Assembly: GCF_000002425.4 (NCBI RefSeq)
Contig: NC_037260.1
Location: 12,891,516 to 12,955,515, forward strand
DNA length: 64,000 nucleotides
Reading direction: 5' to 3'
Origin: Physcomitrium patens
Taxonomy: Eukaryota > Streptophyta > Bryopsida > Funariales > Funariaceae
Position numbers and translations under genes: made by a program. Under the pieces are notes generated by a model, which made no database searches, had not been told where the DNA came from, and saw nothing but the letters and a program-made list of their open reading frames with translations. Below, piece by piece: positions 44,992 to 58,700 of this stretch; position 1 is the stretch's first letter; each line of letters opens with the position of its first letter.

Positions 44992-46722
44992 TATCAAAGA
45001 CATGAATCTCAAAGAGAGAAATCCTCAATATATTCTTGCATCACTTAAAAAGACTAGAAAATCACTCAAAGATGGTAATATATTGAACACGAATGGCTAT
45101 TGCTGAAGATAAAAAGACTAGAAAGTCTTGAAACAAGACTAAGGACTAAAAAGGCATTAATAAGAGTGAAGAAGGCTTCATTCTTACCTCTATATATGTA
45201 CTTTCTAACTAAGAGCTATGTAGCAATATTTTATAGGACCTCCAAAACATGTTGAATTTATAAGATACGTATCTTAATCTACAAGGCAAGTTTTTTGTAT
45301 GCACTACATAATTAGCTTGTTTTCCAAGCTATTAACATGTAATGAATTTTTTGACGAAGTTTCTAACGTATTAATTAATTATAAATACATATAAAGTCAA
45401 ACATCATTTATGAATCTTTTAGGAAGTTTTTTTTAAAAAATATTATGAAATAAATATATTTTTATTTATTTTTATTTAATTACATAGATAAATATAAAAA
45501 AAATGTATATTTGTGACATTACATCTCTTTTTAGGAACAAGTTCCATGAGAAGCAATTATCATATGTTGAAAAAATTTCAAGATGTGATGAATTATATTT
45601 GTTACATACTCTAATCTTTGTTCTTTTTGAAGATAGTTGATAGGTCTTTTAACTATTAATTGTAATATATATCAGAGCAAGAAGATCATCTTATTATTTA
45701 ATGATTGTTGAAGCCTTCATAATTTCCTTCAAATAAAATATTTGGAACATTGTTAAGAGTTATTTTTACTTTTAATAAAATCATAAAACATTGGGAGTTT
45801 CTTCCAAGGTTGTAATAGCAAATATATTATATCTTGAAAAAAATTATTTTGATTATGTCATCTTAAACATTGTGACAATTGCAACGTCTTGTCTCGTAAA
45901 TCAATAAGTACTAGCTCTTGAGTTGAATTTGCTTATTGTTGATTTTCTATCTCCTTAGCATCACAAATATATAGAAATTACAAATAAGAATAGAAAGTAG
46001 AATGTTATCTTTCTTAGATTTTGTTTCTTATATAACAAAGATTTTCTACTCTTCAGCTTAATTTTCATAGATGTTGTCAATGAAAAGCCTCAACTTTTTT
46101 TGCTATATTTGCCAAATTCTTTACTAGCTTCCATGTCCATTCACTAATATCATATTTATGCCAATAAATAAGATATTCTAATCTATTTTGGTGCCACCTT
46201 AAATCTATAATTTCTTCCACCTCAAACTCTTGATTATTATTTATTTCTATAAGAAGAAGTAGCATTTGTCATCTTCTCGAGATATTTATTATCTTATATA
46301 GCTTTAGAAGAGACATGTGAAATATGAAATATATCCTATAGACTTTGGTAGATGTAATTGATAAGCAATAAAGTTGACTTGTTCACAAATAAGAAAAGGT
46401 CTAAGTTTATAATAGTGCAACTTGTCACAATGACAAGTAATCTTGACATTATGACAAAGTAGTCATGCCTTATCACTTATATTGAATTTCAATTGTTCCT
46501 TGCAATAGACATCTGTATTGATTTTTTGTTACTCTTGAGCTTCTTTTAACTATACCTTCATTATTGCATGTAGCTTTGATAAATAATTTTTCAAATCTTG
46601 TAGTATAGGATTATCAATTTTAAAAAAGTTAAAATTATTAAGTCATGGATGATAACCATAATTAGCAAAGAAAAGTGTTTGTTGAGTAAAAGAATATATT
46701 AAATTATTATATAAAAACTTTG
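44992..46722 (-). mobile_element. Family-A Ty3 3' fragment with LTR (decayed)
   Basis: LTR 45518-44992, preceded on the minus strand by ORF3 traces, a chromodomain and the end of integrase. Cut at 46722 by the LTR of the next family-A fragment. AT-shifted, stops throughout. Confidence 0.75.
46077..46265 (-). pseudogene. Chromodomain fragment, family A
   Basis: 61 open codons on the minus strand with NNNQEFEVEEIIDLR, YLIYWHKYDISEW and WKLVKNLAN, matching the B1 chromodomain (EYEVEKILDSR, YFVHWSGYDINER, WKPTENLAN). This shows family A carried a chromodomain after integrase. It is flanked by stops in the same frame. Confidence 0.85.
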
Positions 46723-47232
46723 TGTCAAGGATATGAATCTTGAAGAAAGGAAATCCTCAATACACTCTTCTATCACTGAAGTGAACTAGAAAGTCACTCA
46801 AAAGATGATGTAATATTAACTAGAATGGCTTCACTCTTGCCTCCATATATACTATCTTACTAAGAGCCACGTAGCAATGTCCTATAAGACCTCCAATATG
46901 TATTGACTTTGCTAGCCGCATGTCTTATCTTGCAAGGCAAGTTATCTATATATGCGCCACGTAGTTGGCTTGTTCCACAAGCTACTATACAGAGGTAGCT
47001 TATTCTACAAGCTATCAATACATGGTTAGCTTTTTGGCCAAGTTTCTAACCTACAAATATATCTAAAGTCAAAACCGCATCTATGAAGCTTTTAGGAAGC
47101 TTTTGTAGAAGATTTTATGAAATTATTCTATTTTACCTACTTCTACTTAATCATATAAGTAACTATTGAGGTGAATATATATGTCTATGATATAACCTCC
47201 CTTCTAGGGACGAGTTCCATGAGGAGCGGTCT

Positions 47233-47655
47233 TCATATGTTGAGGAAGTCCAAGATGCGGTAAATTATATTTGCTACATACTCCGATCTTTGCTCTCTTC
47301 GAAGATGGTTGATAGGTCCTCTCAACCATCTATAGTGTTCCATACAAGGGTGAGAAGAACACCCTGTTATTTGGTCATTGTTAAGGCCTCCATAACTTCC
47401 TTCAAATAAAACATTTGGAACACTGTCAGGAGTAGTTCCTACCTCTAATAAAATCACTAAACATCGAGATTCTCTTCCAAGGTTGTCATATCAAACACAT
47501 TGTATTTCACCATCTATTCGAGGAAGGACATGTCGTTCTTGAGAATCTTCATCTTGATTCCGACATCTTGAAGGTTATGATAATTATAATGTCTCGTCTG
47601 ATAAGTCTGCAAATGAAAGCTCTTGAGTTGAATTTGTTAGTTCTTGGTGCTCCAT
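47233..47655 (-). pseudogene. Family-A ORF3, nearly full length
   Basis: ATG at 47655 (MEHQELTNSTQELSFADL..), 140 codons to the stop at 47233. The last 74 codons are open (EVGTTPDSVPNVLFEGSYGG, HYRWLRGPINHLRREQ). A few stops interrupt the N-terminal half near LSQPSR. With the copy at 24959 it defines the ancestral ORF3 start for family A. Confidence 0.65.
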
Positions 47656-48162
47656 CTCATCACAAATACACAGAAGCTATAATGAAAGTTAAAAGGTAGA
47701 ATGTTATTTTCTTTTGATCTTGTTTCTTTTATAGCAAAGATTTGTTATTCTTCATCTTGGTTTTGATGGATGTCATTGATGAAAGACTTCAACTTTCTTT
47801 GCTGCATTTGCAAGATTCTTTGATGGCTCCCATGTGCATTCACTAATATTGTATCCATGCCAATGAATAAGATATTCCAACCTATTTCGGTGCCACCTTG
47901 AGTCTAAGACTTCTTCCACTTCAAACTCTTAGTTATTATCCACTTCTATAGGAGGAGGTGGTATTTGTCTTCTTTCCAAGATATTCACTGTCTTATACGA
48001 CTCCAGAAGAGACACGTAAAATACAGGGTGGATCTTCATAGACTCCGGTAGATGTAATTAATAGGCAACAGAATTGATTTGTTCACAAATAGAAAAAGAT
48101 CCAAGCTTAAGATAATCTAATTTATCACAAGGACAAGTAGTCTTGATATTATGACGAAGTAA

Positions 48163-49200
48163 TCATACCTTGTCACCCATATTATATTGTGGTTGTTCCT
48201 TGCGATAGGCATCTGCGTTGGTCTTTTGTTGTTCTTGAGCTTCCTTTAATTGTATCTTCATTGTTGTATGTAGCTTTGATAAGTGATTTGTTAAATCTTT
48301 CGCCGCAAGATTATCAACTTTTGAAAAGTCAAAAGTATCAAGACATGGATGATGACCATAATTGGCAAAGAAAGGTGTTTGTTGAGTGGAAGAATGTACC
48401 AAATTATTATATATAAACTCTGTCAATGATAAAAGAGTTGTCCAATCATCTTGATGATAGTTGATGGTACATCTCAAATACTGCTCTAAAACTTGATTTA
48501 CCCATTCTGTTTGTCCATCAATTTGAGGATAAAAAGCTGAAGAAAGCTTTATATCCACCTTTAGAATCTTAAATAGGGTTCTCTAAAATCTTGATACAAA
48601 TTAAGTCCCCCTATCCGATATAATATCCTTTGGCAATCCATAATAGCGATAGATATTGTTAATGAAAAGCTTAGTTGTTTCTTCACCTATGATAGATTTT
48701 GTACATGGTACCAAATGTGCCATCTTGGTAAAACGATCTACTATCACAAATATAGAGACATAAGAACCTGAGATTTGAAGATCCATGATAAAATCCATAG
48801 AAACAAAAGACCATGGTTGTTTTGGAATAGGTAACGGCTGAAGAAATCTGTAAAGTCGATGACGAGGAGTTTTTGATCTTGAGCAAACATCACAAGATTG
48901 TACAAAATCTTTTACTGCCTTCTATATTTGCGGCCACTAAAAATCCCTGGATATTAGTTTCAAAGTTTTATTATATCCAAAATATCCTGCTGCTAGAAAG
49001 TCATGACAAGCTTCAAGAACACATAATCGGGCTTCACCTTCTGGAACATATAGGCATCCTTCAAAATATAATAAATTATTCTTGAATTCAAATTTGAAAG
49101 TATCATGGGACTTAGAGGAAGTATCCTTGATATCTCGAATAAGAAGATCAAAGGACATGCTTGATTGAATTTGCTTCACAAATATTGAATCAATAGTCAA
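48163..49200 (-). pseudogene. Family-A integrase fragment
   Basis: Minus-strand frames 49200-48937 (linker and H..H zinc half), 48798-48601 (MDFIMDLQISGSYVSIF, first Asp) and 48558-48163 (MDIKLSSAFYPQIDGQTEWVNQ, Glu region, then VHSSTQQTPFFANYG). They are separated by stops and a frame shift. Order and sequence match A1 integrase. Confidence 0.85.
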
Positions 49201-49257
49201 TGTTGATTTTATAGCTCAAAGATGAAAATGCTCGAACTTCAAGAGAATTGATCTTTG

Positions 49258-49782
49258 TTAATTAAAAGATGCATCTCCTTCTTTTGGTGGAAGATAAGAA
49301 TGTCTAGAAAGAGCATCCGATAGACCTTGTTGTTTCCCAGGTCGATAAGTAATCTTGAAATTGAAACTTGATAAAGACATACTCCAACGGGCTTGATGAC
49401 GGATCAAGACACGTATTGACATGAAGAACTCGAGGTTCTTATGGTCTATATACATGGTAACTGGACTTGAGGTGTCTTCTAGATAATGACGCCATTCTTG
49501 AAATGAATCCACAATTGCAAGGAGCTCTTTATCATGGATCTCATAATTAATCTCGGCTGCTGAAAATTTCTTCAAATGAAAAGCTATTGGATGGAGCTTG
49601 TCATCCATTCCTATTTGTATCAACACAGCACCTATAACAAAATCTGACGCATCTGTTTCCATAAAAAATGCCTTAGAAAAGTCAACGTAATATAAGATTG
49701 GTGTAGAAGTAAATTCTTTCTTTAAAGCATCAAATGATGCTTCTGCTTCTTTATTCCATTGAAATTTATCTTTACAAGTCAA
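49258..49782 (-). pseudogene. Family-A RNase H fragment
   Basis: 174 open codons: DKFQWNKEAEASFDALKKEF, ETDASDFVIGAVL, INYEIHDKELLAIVDSFQEWRHYLE and GLSDALSRHSY. It covers the whole RNase H domain without a stop. It continues into RT at higher coordinates through a stop. Confidence 0.9.
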
Positions 49783-50036
49783 ACGTATAAGTGGAGCTGC
49801 AACTTAAGAAAAATTCTTGATGAAGATTCGATATTAATTAGCAAAGCCCAAAAAGCATTGCACATCTCATAGTGTTCTTAGAATCTTCCAATCTATGATA
49901 GTTTGAATCTTCTTGGGATCCATCATATGACCTTTGTTGAAAATGATGTATCTTAAGAAGTCAACTTGAGTAGTATGGAATATAGTCTTTTCCAATTTGG
50001 CATATAATCCTGCATCTCTAAGTTTTTGTAATACGT

Positions 50037-51405
50037 TGTCGTATTACGTGCTTTCCTGCTCGAGAACGCGGCGGGCGTCTGGCTATAGAAGGTAGTATGG
50101 AGATTCGCCAATAGTCAAGCAGTCTATCAGTTTTTGACTGCTGGAATATAAACGTTTGCAAGACTACACCGTAAATCTATACGGTTTCCTTTCGACTGCT
50201 TGTCGAAGTCCTTTTTGCCCCAGCCGGTAGGTCTCTAGACGTTACAGAGAACCCCGAACAATCCAATCTGCTAATCTATGATACCGCTTTGTACTTACGA
50301 TCTTGAATCCACTGACTGTCTTGTTAGATTAACCCAATAAATTTCATTCACTCCGCATACTCAATCCTATAGACACCTTTTTAATCCTTCAATCACAGAC
50401 GTAACTCGATTTCACAAAACAGTCAGAGTAATCAAACCCACTTCATTAAAAATCCCGATTCACCATTACAACACTGACTTCAGCAATGATTGCCTCTGTC
50501 TTCCTAAAACTCTATGAAGAAGAGAAATCCAATTCTCTGTCTTTTCTTTCCAGACCCTGAAGCATGAAGCCCCTCTCTAATTGCCCTGATCTTCAAAAAC
50601 CTCTAATGAAATCGAACTAGTAACCTTGAAAAAAACTTGAAGCTAGCTCTTCGATCTAAAAAATCCCCCCTCCTCTGATCTAAAAAGAAAAAACCCTCCC
50701 CAAAACTTATTCTCCCCCTAACCTTATCCTCTGAATTTCTTCAATCTTTCGTCTTGGATCCAGAATTGGCTCCCACCGTCAGAGCTTAGATCCAAAATTG
50801 GCTCTCGCCATCAAAGCTTTCTCCTCAGTTTTTACCTTTAAGAGATCCATTTACCAAAAATAACATTCCCTGAAATGGCACAGAGAATAGGACAGCCTGA
50901 AATAGAATCGAAACCCCGTACTCGGGTCCACATTGAGTCGCCCGACCAATTCAGGTCTCATATTGGATAAGATGCTAGTAGTAACCTGGATATTCGCGTA
51001 ATTGGGTCCAATTGGTCTTCGCGTCAGATTGGCTAAGGCTCGTAGTAAGACTTGGATTTTTCCATAATTAGACTGCATTGGGTTGCCCGGCCAATTCAGG
51101 TCTCATATTGAATAAGAGTCCAGTATTAAGATCCGGATTGGATTCTCGAAATTGGATCCAATTGGCTCTTCGAACGAGGCTCACCCGTCACGTGAATTGG
51201 TCCTTTTCCTTCCTGCTGACTCCCGTTATTGGAATCGAATGGAGCATTTTAGTATGCCTCGGCTGATTGTAACGGGGTGACTGAACCTGGCCACTCAGTA
51301 TTTGAAATGGAGTTGGTCGTTGCTCCCAATATTCGAGGTAACTGAACATTAATAAAATTCCCCTTTCTTTTTATTTTCACGGTATACTCATGTTACAACA
51401 CGACA
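50037..51405 (-). mobile_element. LTR of outer family-C element
   Basis: Minus-strand TGTCGTGTTGTAACATGAG.. to ..TAATACGACA. Similar throughout to the 1360-bp LTRs of the inner element but clearly more diverged from them than those two are from each other. Confidence 0.85.
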
Positions 51406-51467
51406 TCCATCCCCTCTGAACAAGTGCATCCTCCGGTATGCACCAATTTACCCAATTGCTGTTTGAT

Positions 51468-52298
51468 TCAGAATATGTCCTCTACGTCTTTGTCTTGTTC
51501 GTCTTCGTCACCTTCATTATCCAAATCACTTTCATCTTCTTGCTGCTGAATCTCTATACCTTCATTAAGGTCTTCCATATTTATCTCTGCGTGGGTTCGT
51601 TTAAATATTTTTACTCGCTTTCCTGCAATTGGTATTTTCAATTTTGTACCATCTAACTCCCGTAACGAGTAAATCACATTATCATGAGCTGTTGTTACTA
51701 CATATGGTCCAACCAACGTTTTGAAAATTTTCGCAAAGTACTATGTTGATTATCCAGACTATTGTCATAAACAAGTACCCAGTCACCTTCCTCGATTGCT
51801 TTTGGTCTCAATCGATGTTGCTTATCAAATCGCGCCTTGTTTTGTAACCTTGCTCTTTTTAACCTTTCCAATGCTATTTGCACATCTTCCGTTCTTTGCT
51901 CCAATTGTCGAATCCTAATAGCCAGAAGTTCTTCTCTTGTCAATCCATCTTCCCATGGTAGCATACTCCAAGTAAGTACCTTTTCTTCAATTGACATAAT
52001 TGGTTTTTGACCTGTCATAAGTTCTACTGGCATATATCCTGTCACCGAACTATGTGTTGTTCGATCAGCCCATAATGCAAATGACAAAAGCCGTGGCCAC
52101 TCTTTAACTTTCCCATTACAAGCTTTAACTAAGGGTTTCACAATCGGTGGGTGACCGCATTCGCTTTTTGCATTTCCTTCTGAATTATAAGCAGTAGTCA
52201 GTGATAGTTTAACTCCACATCTTTCAAAGAACTTACGAGCTTCTTATGCATTTAATTCTCCATGATCTGCAGTGATTTTTCCTACGCATTCGTAACGG
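51468..52298 (-). pseudogene. Outer family-C pol, integrase end
   Basis: Frames 52141-51698 and 51716-51468 encode the integrase C-terminus (LVKACNGKVKEWPRLLSFAL, THSSVTGYMPVELMTGQKP, GDWVLVYDNSLDNQHSTLRKFSKRW, LRELDGTKLKIPIAGKRVK). One frame step lies near 51710, and stops lie before 52141. It retains Leu where the inner copy has a stop (LRE*DGTKL), so it shows the original pol end with its acidic tail (DESDLDNEGDEDEQDKD). Confidence 0.85.
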
Positions 52299-53658
52299 TG
52301 TCGTGTTGTGACACGAGTATACAGTGAAAATAAAAAGAAAGGGGAATTTTATTAATATTCAGTTACCTCGAATATTGTGAACATCGACCAACTCCAGTAC
52401 AAATACTGAGTGGTCAGGTTCAGTGACTCCGTTACAGTCAGCCGGGGCATACTGAAATGCCCCGTTCGATTCCAATAACGGGAGTCAGCAGGAAGAGAAG
52501 GACCAATTCACACGACGGGTTCGAGGAGCCAATTGGATCCAATTTCGATAATCCAATCCGGGTCCTCTTACCCAATATGAGACCTGTATTGGTGGGGCAA
52601 CCCAATGCAGTCTAGTTACAGGAAATCCAAGTCTTACTACGAGTCTTAGCCAATCTGACGCGAAGACCAATTTGACCCAATTAGGGGAACATCCAGGTTA
52701 CTACGGGCATCTTTACCAATATAGGACCTGAATTGGTCGGGCGACTCAATGTGGTCCCGATTACGGGGTTCGATTCTGTTTCAGGCTGTCTTGTTCTCTG
52801 TGCCGTCTCAGGGAACGTTGTTTTCGGTAAATGGATTTTTTAAAGGTAAAAACGGAGGAGAAAGCTTGGCGGCGAGAGCCAATTTCGTATCCAAGTTGAG
52901 GTGAGAGCCAATTTCGGATCCAAGCTTGAGGTGGGAGCCAATTCCGGATCTAAGATGGAAGATTGAAGAAATTCAAAGGATAAGGTTAGGGGGGATATAG
53001 TTTTGAGGTGGATTTTTTTTGAGGGAAATCGAGGGGGGAGCTAGTTTTCAAGCTTCTGCAAGGTTACTAGTTCGGTTTTCATTGGAGGTTTTTTTTGAAG
53101 ATCAAGGGAATTAGAGAGAGGAGCTTCATGCTTCGGGTCGAAGAAGGAAAGACATAGAATTTGGATTTTTCTTCTTCGTAGAGTTTAGGGAAGACTGAGG
53201 CAATCGCTGCTGAAGTCAGTGTTGTAATGGTGAATCGGGATTTTTAAATGAAGTGGGTTTGAATACTCTTGACTGTTTTGTGAAATCGAGTTACGTCTGT
53301 GATTGAAGGATTAAAAGGGTGTCTATAGGATTGAGTATGCGGAATGAATGAAATTTATTGGATTAATCTAACAAGACAGTCAGTGGATACAAGATCGTAA
53401 GTATAAAGCAGTATTGAAGGTTAACAGTTTGGGTTGTACGGGGTTCTCTGTAACGTCTAGAGACCTACCGGCTGGGGCAAAAAGGACTTCGACAAGCAGT
53501 CGAAGAGCACCCGTATAGATTTACGGTACATTGTTGCAGTCGTTTATATTCCAGCAGTCAAAAACTGATAGACTGCTTGACTATGGGCGAATCTCCATAC
53601 TACCTTCTACAGCCAGACGTCCGGCGCGTTCTCGAGCAGGAAAGCACGTAATACGACA
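52299..53658 (+). mobile_element. Inner family-C 5' LTR
   Basis: TGTCGTGTTGTGACAC...TAATACGACA. It contains a three-fold tandem repeat of about 30 bp around 52873-52950 (AGAGCCAATTTCGGATCCAAG type) and spaced CCAAT/ATTGG motifs in the 52540-52760 part. Confidence 0.92.
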
Positions 53659-53662
53659 TAAG

Positions 53663-53679
53663 TGGTGAACCCGACGTGA
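53663..53679 (+). promoter_or_regulatory. tRNA-type primer-binding site, family C
   Basis: TGGTGAACCCGACGTGA, 4 nt after the LTR. It starts with TGG (complement of a tRNA CCA end) as in conventional LTR elements. I cannot name the tRNA. Confidence 0.6.
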
Positions 53680-53729
53680 AAGTTTGAGGTAGAAGGTATT
53701 GGATTTCGGTTGATTTTATCCTTATTTTT

Positions 53730-55198
53730 ATGGAAAATGAAAATAAAAATTTTGAAGGATTTTTGGGAGAGGTTTCTGGTGGAGAGTCTTCTAAAGGACA
53801 AGGTATGCACATGGATCCATCTATTGCTAGTTTGTTTCAAGCCTTCTCATTGTCAATGCAGCAACAGCAAAGCAATGATCGGAAGGAAGCTTTGGCAACC
53901 AAAGCATTGCAAGTAGTGGTCAATAAAATTGATCAATTTGATGGGAGGAATATTTCAAGGTATTTAAGATGTTATGTTCGTGAAATGGAATTAAATCAGA
54001 TTTCTGAGAAGAAAATGGTTGCACTATTTGGACTTGCCACGATACCGGAGATAAGGGACCACATTACATTGATTACGGATCGTTGTGGGAATTCATGGGA
54101 GGATTTTTTACATGCATTGAAAGACGAATATTTCTTGGAAGATGCTGATCGCGTTACTAAGAAGCTGTTTCTGGGATGGACTGAACGGCCCAATAAGAAT
54201 TTGCAAGCAACAGAGCTACTAAGGGAATTTGAGAGGCAGTACTCTCAATTATCGAAGGTAGAAAAATTGACATTGGAGCCGAACAAAGTTGATTTATTTC
54301 TTCAAGCTGCTGATGGAGAATTGCAAGAGAAATTAGAACTCCTTCTTGAAGACAAAGAAGAAGATGAAGGATTGACAACGAAGTGGAAGAACGTTGTAGA
54401 TGCGGTGGGGTTGCTTACAAAAAAAGAAAGGAGGAAGGATAGGAGTAATATTCCGAAAACAGTACAAGCACCCAAAGCTCCAGTACGTACAACACCACCG
54501 ACAATGCCTACAGTTCAACCTTCGACATCCTTATCAAAGAAAGCAGATATGGGTATGGAAGAAATTATACGAGGAATGCGAGATCTTCAAATCAAATTGG
54601 CAAGACTTGAAGAGAATACTTCTATAAACAATTTGAAGAATGTTTCAAAACAAGGATATGTACAAAGATGCATTTGGTGTGATGATGCTTCACACACTAG
54701 AAAAGATTGCAATGAATTTAATAATATGATACGGCAGGGAATTATTTGCTGGAAAGATGGGAAGATAGCATTGAAAGATAGGGAGGATCTTCTTCAAACC
54801 AATTTTGGCAAGGGAGGAATGAGAGCATTGGTTCAAGATTACTTAAAAGGGCATGAAACAGTAGCACGAGAAAGTGCAAGTTATGGTGCTAGAGTAGATG
54901 ATGAAATTGGTGGAAGTACGGAAACTAGTGAGTTTTGGGCTTCTTCCGTTTCTACAATGCAAGAAGGGAAATTACCTCGAGAAGCGTTATTGAGAACTGC
55001 AGCTACAATACGAGGAAGAACAGGTTGGGAGGATCCTGTTGAGTCTCTTTCAGTTCATGCATATATTGCTAAGAGCCAACATGAAGCTTTGATGGAAGAA
55101 AAAAGACGAGGAAATTTTGATGATACTAGAGAAGGAAATTCTTTTAAGAAGCAAACTCGAGGAGACAAGGCTCGGGAGGCAGCTCACAAGAATTGCCT
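53730..55198 (+). pseudogene. Family-C gag, running into an assembly gap
   Basis: Open frame of at least 489 codons from ATG 53730 to the N run. The N-terminus is acidic with a Q-rich stretch (SMQQQQSN). The capsid-like part spans about residues 70-190 (KIDQFDGRNISRYLRCY, WEDFLHALKDEYFLEDADRV). A charged and P/T-rich linker follows, then a CCHC knuckle CIWCDDASHTRKDC near residue 320. After the knuckle is a further basic region of unknown role. No stops before the gap. The match of the frame with downstream protease is unknown because the gap length may be arbitrary. Confidence 0.8.
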
Positions 55199-55701
55199 NN
55201 NNNNNNNNNNNNNNNNNNNNNNNNNNNNNNNNNNNNNNNNNNNNNNNNNNNNNNNNNNNNNNNNNNNNNNNNNNNNNNNNNNNNNNNNNNNNNNNNNNNN
55301 NNNNNNNNNNNNNNNNNNNNNNNNNNNNNNNNNNNNNNNNNNNNNNNNNNNNNNNNNNNNNNNNNNNNNNNNNNNNNNNNNNNNNNNNNNNNNNNNNNNN
55401 NNNNNNNNNNNNNNNNNNNNNNNNNNNNNNNNNNNNNNNNNNNNNNNNNNNNNNNNNNNNNNNNNNNNNNNNNNNNNNNNNNNNNNNNNNNNNNNNNNNN
55501 NNNNNNNNNNNNNNNNNNNNNNNNNNNNNNNNNNNNNNNNNNNNNNNNNNNNNNNNNNNNNNNNNNNNNNNNNNNNNNNNNNNNNNNNNNNNNNNNNNNN
55601 NNNNNNNNNNNNNNNNNNNNNNNNNNNNNNNNNNNNNNNNNNNNNNNNNNNNNNNNNNNNNNNNNNNNNNNNNNNNNNNNNNNNNNNNNNNNNNNNNNNN
55701 N
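55199..55701. other. Assembly gap (503 N)
   Basis: All N. It removes the gag-protease junction of the inner family-C element; true length unknown. A collapsed nested repeat is a likely cause because near-identical family-C sequence flanks it. Confidence 0.99.
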
Positions 55702-58700
55702 CATGTCTAAAGATCTTTATAAGAAGCAAAAATGGCCAATTGATATGGAACATGGATGGGCAATACGAGCAGCTAATAACACACGAGGCGAATTATATGG
55801 AGCTTGTCCAGATGTCAAAATTCGGATTGGGGATGTTGCTACGGAGCAACATTTCTTCGTTCAAGATACAACGTCTTATCCGTTGATTTTAGGACAACCT
55901 TATATCACGGCAACAGATGGAAACAAAGGTACTTGACGATGGTTCTGCTTATGCAAGGGTACGGAGCGAAGATGGGAGGAAAGCTGTACAATTTCTAACA
56001 GTACCTCCTAACCATGAACGGAATCGAGATAGGTTGAGGGAGAAACCATTGCCAAAGATTGTTGAAGGATTTAAGGATTTTGGGGAGGTACCACTGTAAA
56101 GCGAGATTATGGAGGTACAAAAGAGGAGGTACTCTCGCGAGATGAAGGTGCCTTTGATGCGAGTTTTATTGGTATATTGGAGAATGGAAATATTATGTAT
56201 AAGAAAGTTGATGATTTTAAAAGAAAAGAAAGAAAAAGATTATATGATATTGAAGGACAGTTACGCAAGATAGGTACATTGCAAGATGATGAGAGGATTT
56301 TGGGTGTTTATGAAGAAAATGGGCTGGAAGATTCATTGGAATTGATTACATCTATTGGGTTAGGGGATAATGATAAGATTGTTGAGATTCATTCGAGAGA
56401 GGTTTATACCATGCTTGAATCTTTTCAAGCACCAGAAGTCACAGTAGAGACGAGATATAAAACGGTAGATAAGAAAGTAAAGCCTGTTGCCGGACCATTA
56501 CCAGAGGATTCTAAAGAACAAATGGGAGAAGCATCAAAAGAAGCAAGTTTAAGAGATCCAATGAGTATTGCACATCAGTTTACTGAAGAGACTTTTGAAG
56601 AATTGAAGATTGGTTCTGATGGTTCTTTATTGCCGGAGGAAATTACTTGCTTCAAAAAGATGTTGGCTAAACAAGGTAGATCGTTTGCCTTCGAATCTCA
56701 TGAAATTGGGTGTGTGGATCCAAATATTATAACACCTATGGTTATCTTCACTGTACCGCATGTACCTTGGAATCTAAGACCGATTCCAGTACCGAGGGCA
56801 CATTTACCTAAATTGGTGGAACTATTGAAAGAAAAGATAAAGATGAAAATATTAGAACCTTCATTTGCGCCGTATTCTAGTCGATGGTTTACGGTACCTA
56901 AGAAGAATGGATCACTGCGGTTTATTCAAGATATGCAACTGGTGAATGCTGTAACTGTCAGGAATGCAGGAATTGGACCTATTGTGGATGAATTTGCTGA
57001 GGCGTTTGCTGGAAGGGCGATCTATTCAATGGGTGATTTGTATTCAGGTTATGATCAATTTCAACTTGCCGAAGGAAGTAGAGATATGACAACGATGAGG
57101 ACACCGCTTGGATTAGTTAGAATGTGCACTCTTCCTCAAGGCTCGACCAACTCAGTTGCGCATATGATGAATGGGATGAATAAGGTATTGAGAGATTTTA
57201 TCCCGAAAAAGACTATGCCTTTTCTGGATGATGTTCCTAGAAAGGGGTGCAGAGAAGGAGACAAGGATGAAACTTTAGATACGAGGGGGTGTCGCAGATA
57301 TGTTGTTGATCATATACAAGATTGTGAAAAGATTTTAACTCAGCTTGGAGAAGTTCATCTTACATTATCGGGTATGAAGTCCGTATTTGAAGTGCGAGAG
57401 GTTGTAATTGTTGGACATTTATGCGGATCTTACGGAAGAAAACCAGATCCGACTAAAGTTGATGCAATTGGAAGGATGAAAGAGGATTGTGATTCTTTAA
57501 CAGAGGTTCGCAGGTTTTTGGGTGCATGTGTATTTTATCGAATCTGGATCCCTCATTTTGCTCACATAGCGGATCCATTATATGAACTGTTACGCAAGGG
57601 TTACCGATTTGAATGGAAAGAAAGGCATATTCAAGCAATGCAAAGATTGAAGAAATTATTGATGTCACCTCCAATATTTAGGAAGGTTGATTATAAGTGC
57701 AATAGACCAGTGATTCTTACTGTAGACGCTAGTCCAATTGCCGTTCGATGGGCGGTGGGTCAAGATGATTCGAATGGGAGTAGATTTGCAGTTCGATTTG
57801 GGGCTAAAGTTTTAAGTATTCGTCAGCGTGCATATTCGCAAGTCAAAAGAGAACTTTGGGGAGTCGTTTCGGCTATGAAAGCTGAAAAGGACTATTTGAT
57901 TGGGGTAGTAGTAGTAATTGAAACAGATTGCTTGCCATTGCTTGGAATGATTATTAACTGTTCAACGCCAGATATTGCAATGTTGAGATGGATTGCTTAT
58001 ATTAAGTCACTAAATCCAGAATTTAAGCATATCACTGGAAAGGACAATTTAGTAGCAGACATGCTATCTCGAGCAAGATACGAGAGGGAGGACGAAATGG
58101 GTGAAGACATTGATGATGTCAGATTGAAATTCTATTCAATATCAAATTTCAACAGAGAAGACAAGCTATTTCTTGAAGAAGCTTATGAAGGAGAATTATT
58201 GCATATTGGTCATTATTTGAATACCTTGTCTAAGCAGGGGAATTGGTCTACAGAAAAATTCAAACAAATAAGAAAAAAAGCATATGGATTTTTACTTCGA
58301 GATGGATTCTTATGGAAGAGACCGAAGAAAGGAATTGGGATGCCACAACGAGTGATAGGCAAAAGGAAAGAAAAACTAAAATTATTAAAGGAGTTTCATG
58401 ATAGTTTATGGGCAGGGCATAGAGGAATCTGGACTACTTTTGCTAAACTCAAGGAACGATATTGGTGGAAAAATATGTATCGAGATGTGCTCTCATTTGT
58501 AGAGTCATGTGAAATCTGTCAATCGTATTCTAATATCCGACATCGAGATGGTCTTCATCCTACGTACCCTCTGGCTATTCATTTTAAATGGGTTGTTGAT
58601 TTGGTTATTATGCCGGTTGGGTTATGGCAGATGAGATATTTGGTTTTAGCTCGTGAAGATTTATCAAATCAAGTAGAAGGAAGAGCATTGAGGACAAAAT

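Larger units (their letters stand above)
46723..50036 (-). mobile_element. Family-A Ty3 element, 3' half (RT to LTR)
   Basis: On the minus strand: end of RT (50036 to about 49800), RNase H (49782-49258), integrase (49200-48163), chromodomain (about 47930-47785), ORF3 (47655-47233) and 3' LTR (47192-46723). The 5' half is absent; RT stops at 50036, where a family-C LTR begins with TGTCG. Less decayed than the 20.6 kb copy but with several stops and frame shifts. Confidence 0.85.

Noticed and set aside
52485..52670. 61-codon minus-strand ORF repeated at 59824-60009
   Set aside because: Present in both LTRs of the inner family-C element simply because the LTRs are copies; no coding evidence.
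55144..55753. Several long ORFs made of X residues
   Set aside because: They are readings through the N gap and carry no information.
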